Shown here: positions 25,558 through 34,148 of the stretch, in pieces
Layout: each line of letters opens with the position of its first letter
How positions within the stretch are numbered: the stretch's first letter is position 1
Assembly (NCBI RefSeq): GCF_030295325.1
Contig: NZ_AP027059.1
Span: 1,302,001 to 1,366,000, forward strand
Direction: 5' to 3'
Source of the DNA: Haliovirga abyssi
GTDB taxonomy: Bacteria > Fusobacteriota > Fusobacteriia > Fusobacteriales > Haliovirgaceae
Length of the DNA: 64,000 nucleotides
Program-made: the position numbers and the translations under genes
The notes under the pieces: model-generated
Seen by the model: the letters and a program-made list of their open reading frames with translations, nothing else
Databases searched by the model: none
Told to the model about the DNA's origin: nothing

Positions 25558-26016
25558 TTAATCTCCAAAATTAAAATTATTTTGCCTCAATGCCTCGTAT
25601 AATATTATAGCTGCTGTATTCGATAAATTCAGTGATCTTCCAATTGGAAGCATTGGAACTGTTATACAATTATTTTTATTTTTTTCTAAAATATCTTCTG
25701 GAATCCCTTTTGATTCTTTTCCAAAAACTATAAAATCATTACTATTATATTTAACATCACAATATTTTTGTTCTGTTTTTGTAGTTGCAAAATAAAAATT
25801 AGAATTTGGATATTTTGCTATCAATTCATCTAACGAATCATGTATAGATAATTTTACATTTTTCCAATAATCTAATCCTGCTCTTTTTATATGCTTGTCG
25901 TCAATAGAAAAACCTAATGGTTTTATTAAATGCAAATTCGTATTTGTAAGCACACAACTTCTCCCTATATTTCCTGTATTATATGGTATTTCTGGTTCTA
26001 ATAAAACTATATTCAA
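25558..26016 (-). CDS. trmL: tRNA (cytidine/uridine-34) 2'-O-methyltransferase
   Basis: 152 residues, normal for TrmL, a minimal SPOUT enzyme methylating the wobble ribose of tRNA-Leu species with SAM. Landmarks: NIVLLEPEIPYNTGNIGRSC at the N-terminus, FGKESKGIPEDIL, and the knot IGRSLNLSNTAAIILYEALRQ. The start codon is TTG (26014-26016) overlapping the stop TGA of the upstream DUF1893 gene, with AAGGAG just before it; no ATG is available in frame. Confidence 0.93.
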   Translation of the reverse strand: MNIVLLEPEIPYNTGNIGRSCVLTNTNLHLIKPLGFSIDDKHIKRAGLDYWKNVKLSIHDSLDELIAKYPNSNFYFATTKTEQKYCDVKYNSNDFIVFGKESKGIPEDILEKNKNNCITVPMLPIGRSLNLSNTAAIILYEALRQNNFNFGD

Positions 26017-26381
26017 TTCTCCTTCACCCTTTCCTTTAAAATTTTTACTATCTTTTCTACATCATCCTCTTTATTAAACAGTTCTTCTGTTTTACAATTT
26101 ATACGTTTTACTATCTTATCATATTTATATTCTATATTATATTTTTCTAAAAGCTCTTTAGCTAATTCACTTAATAAATGTGCATAGATTTTTTTTACAT
26201 TCATCTTTATAATGAATGCTGCTGCTGCCTTCCCAATAATTTTATCTTCTATTTCAATTTCCTCTGTGTTCAAATTAAATTTTTCTATAAAAATTTCTGC
26301 ATCAAATAAAGGATATATCCATTTTTTTCTACTTCTAAAAATAATTTCATTATTTTTTAAAATTCTCATTGTGTCTTGCAA
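26013..26381 (-). CDS. DUF1893-like protein
   Basis: 122 residues resembling DUF1893: short strands and helices with KIIGKAAAAFIIKMNVKKIY in the centre, reminiscent of the G-K-AAA core of that family, and a helical C-terminus. Function is unknown in the family; I recall a deaminase-like fold but would not rely on it. The start is uncertain, TTG at 26379-26381 behind GGAAGTGAG or ATG four codons later. It is translationally coupled to trmL. Confidence 0.72.
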   Translation of the reverse strand: MQDTMRILKNNEIIFRSRKKWIYPLFDAEIFIEKFNLNTEEIEIEDKIIGKAAAAFIIKMNVKKIYAHLLSELAKELLEKYNIEYKYDKIVKRINCKTEELFNKEDDVEKIVKILKERVKEN

Positions 26382-26431
26382 AATCTCACTTCCTTTCTAT
26401 ATATTATTATTCAAATATTAAAAGTTATAAT

Positions 26432-28099
26432 TCAACTTTTAAAAGTATCAATAACTAATACCATCCCAAAAAAACCAGCAATCACAAATCCTGAAATACC
26501 TAATATTGAATACCCATGTATACTAAAGCCTGTACGACTTTGTATCAGCATAGATGACCCAATAATAATAGCCGCTATAATTATACTTGTAGATAACTTA
26601 TTTATTGTTTTATCAATTGTCGCATTAAACTCTTTAACATCTTTTGATTTTATTTCTATTCCTATTTTATCTTTTTTTAATTTTTCAAATAAAACTCCCA
26701 TATTAATTGGAAATCCCTCAAAAAAATTATCATAATTTTTAATTGACTTCAACATCTTTTTCCCAACTCTTTCTGGAGATAATTTTCTAATTAATAACTT
26801 TTTTACAAAAGGTTTGGCCACTTCAATCATATCAAAATCAGGATAAAGAGCTCTTCCTATTCCATCTATCGTCATTAAAGTTTTTCCCATAAGAAAAAAA
26901 TCTGCTGGAACATATATTTTATACTTAATAACTATATTTGACATTTCATATATTAATTTACCAATATTTATATTTTTTAATGACGTGTTATAATACTTTT
27001 CCAAAAGCTCTCTCATTTCACTTTTTAGAGCTCTCTCATTTAAATCATCAGGTAATGTATCAAAATTTTTAAAAGCATTTAATATTTTCACTATATCTTT
27101 TAATACAATTCCTTCTAAAATTTCTGCCATATTTTCTTGAGCTTCTTCGTCTAAAGTCCCTACCATTCCATAATCAATAAAAACTATTGTATCTTTTCCA
27201 ACTAAAAAAATATTTCCTGGATGAGGATCAGCATGAAAAAATCCATCTTCTAAAATTTGTTTTAAAAATATATTCGCACCTAATTTAGCTAAAAATTCTC
27301 CATTTTCTAAATTTCCATCTAAAACATCATATAATTTTTTCCCTTTTACAAATTCCATTACTAATATATCTTCGTTAGTATAATCCCAATATATCTTAGG
27401 AACTTTAAAATTTTTAAATTTTTTAAAATTCATTCTTATTATATCATTATTTTTTCCCTCAAGAGTAAAATCCATCTCTTTTTTTATACTTTTTGAAAAT
27501 TCATTTACTAATTTTACAGGATTATAATATGCTAATTCAGGAATTTTCTTTTCAATAATTACTGCTATATTATATAAAATTGATATATCTAGCTCCACTA
27601 TATGGTCTGTATCTGGTTTTTTTACTTTTATTACTACTTCTGTGCCATCATTTAACAATGCTTTATGCACTTGTCCAATAGAAGCTGACCCCAACACCTC
27701 TTTTTCTACTTTTTTAAATACCTTTTTATAATCTTCGCCATAATTCAGATTTAATATCTCTTCAATTTCGCCAAATTCTATCGGTTCTATTTTATCTTGT
27801 AATTCTTTTAATTGTTCTATATAATCCATTGGTATTAAATCAGGTCTTGTGCTTAAAATCTGTCCAAATTTTATAAAAGTAGGTCCAAGTTCTTCAAAAG
27901 CCAGCTTTAATCTTTCTGCCCCTTTTAATTTTTGTTCTTTACCTTCTTTACTTTTGATTTTTAAAATTTTCTTTCCAGATTCAATATAATATTCCACATT
28001 TAATTTTTCTACAACATGCCCAAATCCATATTTAAACAATACACTTAAAATATGTCTATACCTTCTAAAATATTCTACTTTTCTCCTTAATCCAATCAT
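26432..28099 (-). CDS. UbiB/ABC1 (AarF) family atypical kinase
   Basis: 555 residues. ADCK-type landmarks: the KxGQ motif in FIKFGQILSTRPDLIP, a nucleotide-binding loop LGSASIGQVHKALL with invariant Lys in VVIKVKKP, catalytic FFHADPHPGNIFL and IDYGMVG (DFG equivalent). Two C-terminal transmembrane helices follow (STSIIIAAIIIGSSMLI and SILGISGFVIAGFFGMVLVI). Relatives act as ATPases supporting isoprenoid-lipid or quinone metabolism at the membrane. No quinone genes are nearby. I start at ATG 28097-28099 behind AGGGAG rather than the GTG three codons earlier. It follows ruvC by 13 bases. Confidence 0.9.
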   Translation of the reverse strand: MIGLRRKVEYFRRYRHILSVLFKYGFGHVVEKLNVEYYIESGKKILKIKSKEGKEQKLKGAERLKLAFEELGPTFIKFGQILSTRPDLIPMDYIEQLKELQDKIEPIEFGEIEEILNLNYGEDYKKVFKKVEKEVLGSASIGQVHKALLNDGTEVVIKVKKPDTDHIVELDISILYNIAVIIEKKIPELAYYNPVKLVNEFSKSIKKEMDFTLEGKNNDIIRMNFKKFKNFKVPKIYWDYTNEDILVMEFVKGKKLYDVLDGNLENGEFLAKLGANIFLKQILEDGFFHADPHPGNIFLVGKDTIVFIDYGMVGTLDEEAQENMAEILEGIVLKDIVKILNAFKNFDTLPDDLNERALKSEMRELLEKYYNTSLKNINIGKLIYEMSNIVIKYKIYVPADFFLMGKTLMTIDGIGRALYPDFDMIEVAKPFVKKLLIRKLSPERVGKKMLKSIKNYDNFFEGFPINMGVLFEKLKKDKIGIEIKSKDVKEFNATIDKTINKLSTSIIIAAIIIGSSMLIQSRTGFSIHGYSILGISGFVIAGFFGMVLVIDTFKS

Positions 28100-28112
28100 A
28101 TAGAACACTCCC

Positions 28113-28673
28113 TTATTTTAACAATTTTCTATATTCTTGTGCTGTCATTTTACTACTTTTTATTTTTGGAATTTTGTTATTGCTCTTAACTGATTCCATT
28201 CTACTATTTTTACTGTTAATATGAACTATTGCAATTGCTAATGCATCTGCAGCATCATCAGGTTTAGGAATTTCTCTTAATCCTAATAACTTTTTTACAA
28301 TTTCTTGAATTTGCTTTTTGTCAGCTCTTCCATAGCCACAGACACCCATTTTAACTTGCAACGGCGTGTATCCATAACTTTCTATATTATTTCTTTCGCA
28401 ACACAAGACAATTACTCCACGTGCTTGCCCAACGCTAATAACTGTTTTACTGTTTTTAAAATAAAATAGTTCTTCTATTGCTATTGAATCAGGTTTATAT
28501 AATTTTATTATTGTCTCCAATTCATCATAAATTTTATTTAATCTCTTTGGCATTTCGTCATCTTTAGATGTAAAAATACATCCATAATCTAATACTTTAA
28601 ATTTATTATTTTCAAATTCTATTACTCCATATCCAACTATTGCAGTTCCTGGATCTATTCCTAAAACTATCAT
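28113..28673 (-). CDS. ruvC: Holliday junction resolvase RuvC
   Basis: 186 residues. The catalytic acidic residues are visible: Asp in LGIDPGTAIVGYG, Glu in SIAIEELFYFKNSKT, and the C-terminal pair in KPDDAADALAIAIVH. It cuts Holliday junctions made by RuvAB. A ~25-residue basic C-terminal tail beyond the fold is slightly longer than usual. Its ATG directly follows the stop codon of the debranching enzyme gene. RuvA and RuvB are not in the window. Confidence 0.95.
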   Translation of the reverse strand: MIVLGIDPGTAIVGYGVIEFENNKFKVLDYGCIFTSKDDEMPKRLNKIYDELETIIKLYKPDSIAIEELFYFKNSKTVISVGQARGVIVLCCERNNIESYGYTPLQVKMGVCGYGRADKKQIQEIVKKLLGLREIPKPDDAADALAIAIVHINSKNSRMESVKSNNKIPKIKSSKMTAQEYRKLLK

Positions 28674-30800
28674 TTAATAGTTCATCCTAGAAATAAGTAT
28701 TATTGAGCTTCTAGCTTTTACTTTATAAGTTTTAGCTTTTATCTCTTTAGGGTTATCTAAAAAATCTTCTCCCATTTTTTTTGAACTGTCTACAACTAAA
28801 TACCATTTCGTGTTTTTCATCTTAGGAATTTCAAACTCTATATCTTCCCAATAAGAATTTAATGCTACATAGATATTGTTATCATTTTCAATTTCTCCTG
28901 AAAAATCTTTGCCACTTATCATAAAAGCTAACGAATGAGATTCATTAGACCAATCAGGTTCATTTAATTTTGCTCCATGCCATGTTATATCGGGAATATC
29001 ATCTCCTGAAAAATCTTTGCCTTTAAAAAAAGCTTCCCTTTTAAAAGATGGATGATTTTTCCTAAATTCTATCATTTTTTTAAAAAATCTATAAACATCT
29101 TTAAATTCTTCTTTTTTATCCCAATCAAGCCATGTCATTTTATTATCTTGACAATAAGCATTATTGTTTCCATTCTGAGTTCTGCAAAACTCATCTCCCA
29201 TTAATAGCATTGGAATTCCTTGTGATACAGTCATTATAACTACGAAATTTTTAATTTGTTGTTTTCTTAATTTTATAATTTTTTTATCCTTTGTTTCCCC
29301 TTCTACTCCATGATTCCAGCTGTTATTATCATTTGCTCCATCTCTGTTTTCTTCACCATTATTTAAATTATGTTTCTCATTATATGAAACTAAATCCCAC
29401 ATAGTAAATCCATCATGTGCTGTAATAAAATTTATGCTATGATATGGCTTTCTACCATATTTTTCAAACAGATCAGGACTCCCAACTATTCTTGTGGCTA
29501 AATCTCCCACTTGTCCATTTTCTCCTTTGATAAATTTTCTTACAGTATCTCTAAATTTACCATTCCATTCTGCCCAACCTACTGGGAATTCTCCAACATA
29601 ATATCCACCAGCTGCATCCCAACCTTCAGCTATTAATTTGCTCCCAGAAATTATAGGGTCATCTGCGATATCTTTTAATAATGATAGGTCTCCTATCCAT
29701 TCTCCGTTAGCACCTCTTCCCAAAATAGCTGCTAAATCAAATCTAAATCCATCTACATGCATTTCTGTAACCCAATATCTCAAACTATCTATAACCATCT
29801 CTTTTACTACAGCATGACTACAATTTAATGTATTCCCTGTACCTGAATAATTAGAATAATATCTTTTATTATCCTCCAAAACATAGTATACATTATTATC
29901 TATTCCTTTGAATGAAATAGTTGGTCCAAACTCATTTCCTTCTCCAGTATGATTGTATACCACATCCAAAATAACTTCTAAACCAGCTTTATGAACAGCT
30001 TTTACAAAATCTTTAAATTGAAACACTTGCTCTCCTAATTTTAATCCATAACTATAATTTCCTGTTACAGCAAAAAAGTTTAATGGGTTATATCCCCAAA
30101 TATCCTTTAATCTTTCTCCTGTTTTAGGATCAGTATTTATTATAGAATTCACGCTAAATTCAAAAATTGGTAACAACTCTATTGCCGTTACTCCCAAATC
30201 TTTTAGATATGAAAGTTTTTCTACAATCCCATCAAAAGTTCCTCTATTTTTCACTTTAGAATTTTTATTCATGGTAAATAATCTAACGTGCATCTCATAA
30301 ATTATTGTTTCTTTTAAAGGAATTCTAGGATGAATATCATTTTCCCAATTATATATTGAGTCTTCTACTATTACGCTTTTCACTTGTGAATATTTAGAAT
30401 CTAAATTTGAGAAACTTAAATCCCTCCTTCTATTTTCTTTTTCATAGCCATATATACATTCCAAATTACAATCTATAGTTCCAGCTATTGACTTAGCATA
30501 TGGATCAATTAACAATTTATTAGCATTAAATCTTTGCCCTTCCTTAGGTAGATAAACTCCTCCTACTCTCCACCCATAAAACATTCCATGAAATACATCT
30601 TCTACAAAAATATGCCATATATCTCCAGTTTTATTTATATTTTTATCTAACTCTATTTTAAATAGAGGCTCTTCTGAATAGAACTCCTCATAAATTTCTA
30701 AAGTAACAGATATTGCATTTCTTGAAAATATTGCAAAATTTGTTCCAAATCCCTCTACAGTAGATCCTAATATAGGTTTCCCTTTTTTAGTTTTCGCCAT
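28674..30800 (-). CDS. glgX: glycogen debranching enzyme (isoamylase type, GH13)
   Basis: 708 residues, cytoplasmic (no signal peptide). An N-terminal CBM48 domain (GSTVEGFGTNFAIFSRNAIS) is followed by the GH13 barrel with VILDVVYNHTGEGN (region I), GFRFDLAAILGR (nucleophile Asp), ELIAEGWDAAGGY (acid/base Glu) and FITAHDGFTMWD (transition-state Asp). It hydrolyses alpha-1,6 branches of glycogen after phosphorylase action. I start at ATG 30798-30800 behind GAGGGGATGGG; ten codons of extra upstream frame overlap the previous gene. GlgX and a type I pullulanase-like role are both consistent. No other glycogen gene is nearby. Confidence 0.93.
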   Translation of the reverse strand: MAKTKKGKPILGSTVEGFGTNFAIFSRNAISVTLEIYEEFYSEEPLFKIELDKNINKTGDIWHIFVEDVFHGMFYGWRVGGVYLPKEGQRFNANKLLIDPYAKSIAGTIDCNLECIYGYEKENRRRDLSFSNLDSKYSQVKSVIVEDSIYNWENDIHPRIPLKETIIYEMHVRLFTMNKNSKVKNRGTFDGIVEKLSYLKDLGVTAIELLPIFEFSVNSIINTDPKTGERLKDIWGYNPLNFFAVTGNYSYGLKLGEQVFQFKDFVKAVHKAGLEVILDVVYNHTGEGNEFGPTISFKGIDNNVYYVLEDNKRYYSNYSGTGNTLNCSHAVVKEMVIDSLRYWVTEMHVDGFRFDLAAILGRGANGEWIGDLSLLKDIADDPIISGSKLIAEGWDAAGGYYVGEFPVGWAEWNGKFRDTVRKFIKGENGQVGDLATRIVGSPDLFEKYGRKPYHSINFITAHDGFTMWDLVSYNEKHNLNNGEENRDGANDNNSWNHGVEGETKDKKIIKLRKQQIKNFVVIMTVSQGIPMLLMGDEFCRTQNGNNNAYCQDNKMTWLDWDKKEEFKDVYRFFKKMIEFRKNHPSFKREAFFKGKDFSGDDIPDITWHGAKLNEPDWSNESHSLAFMISGKDFSGEIENDNNIYVALNSYWEDIEFEIPKMKNTKWYLVVDSSKKMGEDFLDNPKEIKAKTYKVKARSSIILISRMNY

Positions 30801-31146
30801 TATTTCCCATCCCCTCAATAATACTTTCATTTTTTTCTTTTTCTTCTTTCAATTCATTTTCGACTATTTTTAATTTATATTTTAATTTTTCATTATTGCT
30901 TTTACAATTTTTTATTTGTGCTCTTTGATTTTCGACTATTTTTTGCAATTCCTGTACTTTTATCTTTTCTAAAACTACTTTTTTTTCAACATTTTTATAT
31001 TTGCTACCTATTTTTTTCCTTTTTTCTCTTTCTCGTTTATATTTTTCAAATGTAATTTTTTCATCAATTTTTAAAATTAATTTTAAAAAATTTTTCCCTG
31101 TTTTTTTCATTATATTATATACTTTGTTTAAAATTAATTCTCTCAT
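30787..31146 (-). CDS. basic coiled-coil protein, unknown function
   Basis: 119 residues, strongly basic. The central and C-terminal parts are heptad-rich coiled coil (KVVLEKIKVQELQKIVENQR and KLKYKLKIVENELKEEKEKN). No signal peptide, and no enzymatic or DNA-binding motif recognised. I start at ATG 31144-31146, with GAGGTG six bases upstream. It overlaps the debranching gene by 14 bases, so the two are co-translated; whether it affects glycogen metabolism is unknown. Confidence 0.65.
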   Translation of the reverse strand: MRELILNKVYNIMKKTGKNFLKLILKIDEKITFEKYKREREKRKKIGSKYKNVEKKVVLEKIKVQELQKIVENQRAQIKNCKSNNEKLKYKLKIVENELKEEKEKNESIIEGMGNNGEN

Positions 31147-31187
31147 TTTTATCACCTCAACAATATTATCTTTAAAAATTTTCTTTA

Positions 31188-31219
31188 TTTACTAGGAAAA
31201 CATAAATTTATTCAGAAAA
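31188..31219 (+). repeat. dispersed 32 bp intergenic repeat, copy 3, inverted
   Basis: TTTACTAGGAAAACATAAAT plus TTATTCAGAAAA on the plus strand matches the minus strand of the other copies with two changes, and the match extends into AATAAGC as in copy 1. It lies upstream of the coiled-coil gene. Confidence 0.8.
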
Positions 31220-31301
31220 TAAGCTGCACTGTTTTTTTTAATATACAATTTTTCAGATGAAGCGTAGCTTATTTTTTATTAATTTACTTTTCAAAAAATA
31301 T

Positions 31302-31374
31302 AAAAAAAAGGGTGACAAGATTAATCTTGTCACCCCAAGTCTTACGCTACTTCCAGTAAGACCTAATGAAGTTG
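31302..31374 (-). ncRNA. candidate small RNA with two hairpins
   Basis: On the minus strand a perfect consensus promoter (31381-31409) is followed after 6-7 bases by a ~73-base segment without any reading frame. It contains hairpin 1, GTCTTAC/GTAAGAC (31339-31362, 10-base loop TGGAAGTAGC), then a very strong intrinsic terminator, GGGTGACAAGATT/AATCTTGTCACCC (31310-31335) with eight T after it (31302-31309). Promoter, structured body and terminator make a complete non-coding unit. I do not recognise an Rfam family; the loop could pair with mRNAs. Confidence 0.8.
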
Positions 31375-31380
31375 TAAAAT

Positions 31381-31409
31381 TATTATACAACATTTTTACT
31401 AGTGTGTCA
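31381..31409 (-). promoter_or_regulatory. perfect consensus promoter of the candidate small RNA
   Basis: Minus strand: TTGACA (31404-31409), 17 bp spacer, TATAAT (31381-31386). It is one of the two perfect consensus promoters in the window; the other drives the SRP RNA. Confidence 0.88.
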
Positions 31410-31448
31410 AGTTCTTTTTCTATTTAAGATTACTTTTTTTGCCTTAAA

Positions 31449-32168
31449 TCAGTTGGATTTTTCAAATCTCTTTAATATCTCATCGAATTTCCCATTCTTT
31501 CTAATTTTTTTTAATCCAGCATTAAAATCTTTAACCATTCTTTCTGAATCTTTATTTTTTTTAGTAAAAAGTAAATAGAATGAATCACTAGATAATTCAC
31601 CTATTTTATTTTTATATCTATTATTCTTTAATCCTCTCATATAATATTTAAAAACTCTATTTTCAGCAGCTATTACATCTACTATACCAGCTGTATATAT
31701 TTTTATTAGATTTTTCGGCATAGAAACTTTCATCTTTTTTAAATTACTTTTTTCAAACTCTTCTGTATAAAAGTACCCTGAAACAACACCTATTTTATAT
31801 CCTTTTAAATCTTTTAAAGTATTATATTTTATATTTTTATAACTAAAAAAACTAACAGTTATATCTATTATTTTATCAGTAAACAGATAATCTTCTCCCC
31901 GTTTTGCACTATAATATCCTCCTAAAACAGCATCATATATGCCTTTTTTCACTAAAGCCAAAGCTCTCTTCCACGGCATAAATTTTATTTCGCAACCGTA
32001 CCCTTCTTCTTTTAATGCTTCTTTTACTATTTCGCTTAAAATCCCTTGATTCTTTAAAGAGCTTCCATGATATGGTGCCCATTCATCTGTTGCAAATACG
32101 ATTGTTTTTTCTGAAAAAGAATTAGTAAATAGAATTATAAAGCTAAATAATATTATTATTTTTTTCAT
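31449..32168 (-). CDS. extracellular solute-binding protein, family 3, copy 2
   Basis: 239 residues. A signal peptide (MKKIIILFSFIILFTNSFSE) directs it to the periplasm. The mature part is a small SBP_bac_3 two-lobe fold: FATDEWAPYHGSS at the ligand edge, GILSEIVKEALKEEGYGCEI, AVLGGYYSAKRGEDYLFTD, and a C-terminal FNAGLKKIRKNGKFDEILKR. Relatives bind amino acids or act as orphan sensors. There is no permease or ATPase gene nearby, so it is an orphan. Compared with its twin it has charge changes around the cleft, so ligand range may differ. Confidence 0.88.
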   Translation of the reverse strand: MKKIIILFSFIILFTNSFSEKTIVFATDEWAPYHGSSLKNQGILSEIVKEALKEEGYGCEIKFMPWKRALALVKKGIYDAVLGGYYSAKRGEDYLFTDKIIDITVSFFSYKNIKYNTLKDLKGYKIGVVSGYFYTEEFEKSNLKKMKVSMPKNLIKIYTAGIVDVIAAENRVFKYYMRGLKNNRYKNKIGELSSDSFYLLFTKKNKDSERMVKDFNAGLKKIRKNGKFDEILKRFEKSN

Positions 32169-32230
32169 ATTACACCTCCACTCTTTTATATGCAGCGTAT
32201 AATTTTTATAATAAATTTAAATTCTATTTA

Positions 32231-32259
32231 ATTATACTTTATTAATGAAGGAAAATCAA
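32231..32259 (-). promoter_or_regulatory. promoter of binding-protein copy 2
   Basis: Minus strand: -35 TTGATT (32254-32259), 17 bp spacer, -10 TATAAT (32231-32236), about 65 bases upstream of the ATG. The element is duplicated at 33081-33109. Confidence 0.7.
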
Positions 32260-32298
32260 AATTTTATTTTTAAACAATATTACTTTTTTAGCCTTAAA

Positions 32299-33018
32299 TC
32301 AGTTAGATTTTTCAAATCTCTTTAATATCTCGTCGAATTTCCCATTTTTTCTAATTTTTTTTAATCCAGCATTAAAATCTTTAACCATTTTTTCTGAATC
32401 TTTATTTTTTTTAGTAAAAAGTAAATGTAATGAATTAGTAGATAATTCACCTATTTTATTTTTATATCTATTATTCTTTAATCCTCTCATATAATATTTA
32501 AAAACTCTATTTTCAACAGCTATTACATCTACTATACCAGCTTTATATATTTTTATTAGATTTTTCGCCATAGAAACTTTTATCTTTTTTAAATTACTTT
32601 TCTCAAACTCTTCTGTATAAAAGTACCCTGAAACAACACCTATCTTATATCCTTTTAAATCTTTTAAAGTATTATATTTTATATTTTTATAACTAAAAAA
32701 ACTAACAGTTACATCTAGTATTTTATCAGTAAACAGATAATCTTCTTCACGTTTTACACTATAATATCCTCCTAAAACAGCATCATATATACCTTCTTTT
32801 ACTAAAGCCAAAACTCTCTTCCACGGCATAAATTTTATTTCACAATTGTATCCTTCTTCTTTTAATGCTTCTCTTACTATTTCACTTAAAATCCCTTGAT
32901 TCTTTAAAGAGTTCCCATAATATGGTTCCCATTCATCTGTTGCCAATACAATTGTTTTTTCTGAAAAAGAATTAGTAAATAGAATTATAAAGCTAAATAA
33001 GATTATTATTTTTTTCAT
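32299..33018 (-). CDS. extracellular solute-binding protein, family 3, copy 1
   Basis: 239 residues, a close paralogue of the product of 31449-32168, with the same signal peptide and fold (LATDEWEPYYGNS, AVLGGYYSVKREEDYLFTD, YKIGVVSGYFYTEEF). The ATG follows GGAGGTGTAAT. Differences in the first lobe (E for A, Y for H, N for S in the DEW segment) sit where these proteins contact ligand, suggesting possible functional divergence; this is inference. No transporter partner is encoded in the window. Confidence 0.88.
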   Translation of the reverse strand: MKKIIILFSFIILFTNSFSEKTIVLATDEWEPYYGNSLKNQGILSEIVREALKEEGYNCEIKFMPWKRVLALVKEGIYDAVLGGYYSVKREEDYLFTDKILDVTVSFFSYKNIKYNTLKDLKGYKIGVVSGYFYTEEFEKSNLKKIKVSMAKNLIKIYKAGIVDVIAVENRVFKYYMRGLKNNRYKNKIGELSTNSLHLLFTKKNKDSEKMVKDFNAGLKKIRKNGKFDEILKRFEKSN

Positions 33019-33080
33019 ATTACACCTCCACTCTTTTATATGCAGCGTATAATTTTTATAATAAATTTAAATTCTATTTA

Positions 33081-33109
33081 ATTATACTTTATAAATGAAG
33101 GAAAATCAA
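33081..33109 (-). promoter_or_regulatory. promoter of binding-protein copy 1
   Basis: Minus strand: -35 TTGATT (33104-33109), 17 bp spacer, -10 TATAAT (33081-33086), identical in layout to the one 850 bases away. Confidence 0.7.
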
Positions 33110-33147
33110 AATTTTATTTTTAAAGTTTAAAAATATATCATATCTTA

Positions 33148-33179
33148 TTTTTTAAATAAATTTATACTTTCCTAGTAAA
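33148..33179 (-). repeat. dispersed 32 bp intergenic repeat, copy 4
   Basis: Minus strand TTTACTAGGAAAGTATAAAT, then TTATTTAAAAAA. The first ~26 bases are identical to copies 1 and 2. It directly follows the terminator of the kinase gene. Confidence 0.82.
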
Positions 33180-33185
33180 TTAAAA

Positions 33186-33216
33186 AGATGACCTCTATAG
33201 ACTCTAGAGATCATCT
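33186..33216 (-). terminator. intrinsic terminator of the accessory locus (after the kinase gene)
   Basis: AGATGATCTCTA pairs with TAGAGGTCATCT (one G-U) and is followed on the minus strand by TTTTTAATTT. It marks the 3' end of the ~31 kb minus-strand locus. Confidence 0.8.
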
Positions 33217-33300
33217 AATTACTAATAAAGCGAATTACTTTTATAAAAACAAGCCACAATTAAAATATACAATAAAAAGTTTTTTATCTTACCATAATAC

Positions 33301-34140
33301 TCATCTCATTATCAATTTTAATTCTTTTCTTAACACCTTTATGTTTTTAGCTCTTTTTTTATAATCTAAATCCATATTTTTCAATATTATCTTATCTAAT
33401 AATTCAACTTTATCTTTCCTTTTTTCTAAAAACAACTCATCCTCAACAACTCTATTTTTCGCCAAAATAGGGATTTTCTTATTCAGCATATAATATATTG
33501 TAGCCGCAATACTATATACATCTGAATAATAACCCTGTTTTGTATCATCTTCATAAAATTCTATTGGTGAAAATCCATTACTTATATTTATCCTTTTATT
33601 TTTTGAGTTTATATGACTTACTGCTCCAAAATCCAATAATATTGGTCCATCTTTTGTTATAATTATATTATTTGGCTTTATATCTCTATGTATATATTTT
33701 TTCTTATGCAGATACTCAATTGCATCTAATATTGGATATATATTTTTACAAATCTCTTTTTTTATATTTATTTTCCTTGCCTGTATATACCTCTCATAAT
33801 CTAATCCTTTATAATATTTCGTCACTATATATACAGTATTATTTTCCTCAAATATTTCTTTGAATTTTACTATATTTTTATGTGATATCTCTTTTAATAC
33901 TTTTCCTTCTTTTCTATAAGACTCTTTTGCTTCTTCTAAAATCCCTTTGTTTTTATTCACAACTGTTTTATTATCTAAGTCTCTAAAGCAACCTTTTACA
34001 AACATCTCTTTTATTACAAACATTTTATCAGTTTTCAATTCTACACATAAATATATATTTGATATATCTGTTCCTGCTATTCTCTCTTTCACTTCATATT
34101 TATCTTTTAATTTTATCCCTTTTTTTAATGATAATTCCAA
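33301..34140 (-). CDS. Hanks-type Ser/Thr protein kinase (PpkA-like role)
   Basis: 279 residues, a bare cytosolic kinase domain without membrane segment. Catalytic elements: Lys in MFVIKEMF, KKYIHRDIKPNNII (catalytic loop), LLDFGAVSH (DFG), and GFSPIEFY in the activation segment. The Gly-rich loop is atypical (RIAGTDISNIYLC). The start is TTG (34138-34140) behind AGGAGGTAAA. It is the last gene of the accessory locus, 8 bases after the PP2C-TPR gene, with two FHA genes and a second PP2C gene upstream. This set parallels PpkA-PppA-Fha threonine phosphorylation control of type VI secretion; the role here is inferred from context. Confidence 0.88.
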   Translation of the reverse strand: MELSLKKGIKLKDKYEVKERIAGTDISNIYLCVELKTDKMFVIKEMFVKGCFRDLDNKTVVNKNKGILEEAKESYRKEGKVLKEISHKNIVKFKEIFEENNTVYIVTKYYKGLDYERYIQARKINIKKEICKNIYPILDAIEYLHKKKYIHRDIKPNNIIITKDGPILLDFGAVSHINSKNKRINISNGFSPIEFYEDDTKQGYYSDVYSIAATIYYMLNKKIPILAKNRVVEDELFLEKRKDKVELLDKIILKNMDLDYKKRAKNIKVLRKELKLIMR

Positions 34141-34148
34141 TTTACCTC

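Larger units (their letters stand above)
31429..33128 (-). repeat. tandem duplication of ~850 bp carrying a binding-protein gene
   Basis: Two direct copies with an 850-base period, the junction near 32278. Each includes promoter, leader, gene and a short downstream piece. The copies are very similar at the DNA level, including the non-coding upstream ~110 bases, which indicates recent duplication. The two proteins differ at about 20 positions. Confidence 0.9.

Noticed and set aside
31300-31410. Short open frame in the small-RNA region
   Set aside because: No start codon with a ribosome site and no frame of useful length. The hairpins, promoter and terminator explain the sequence better as RNA.
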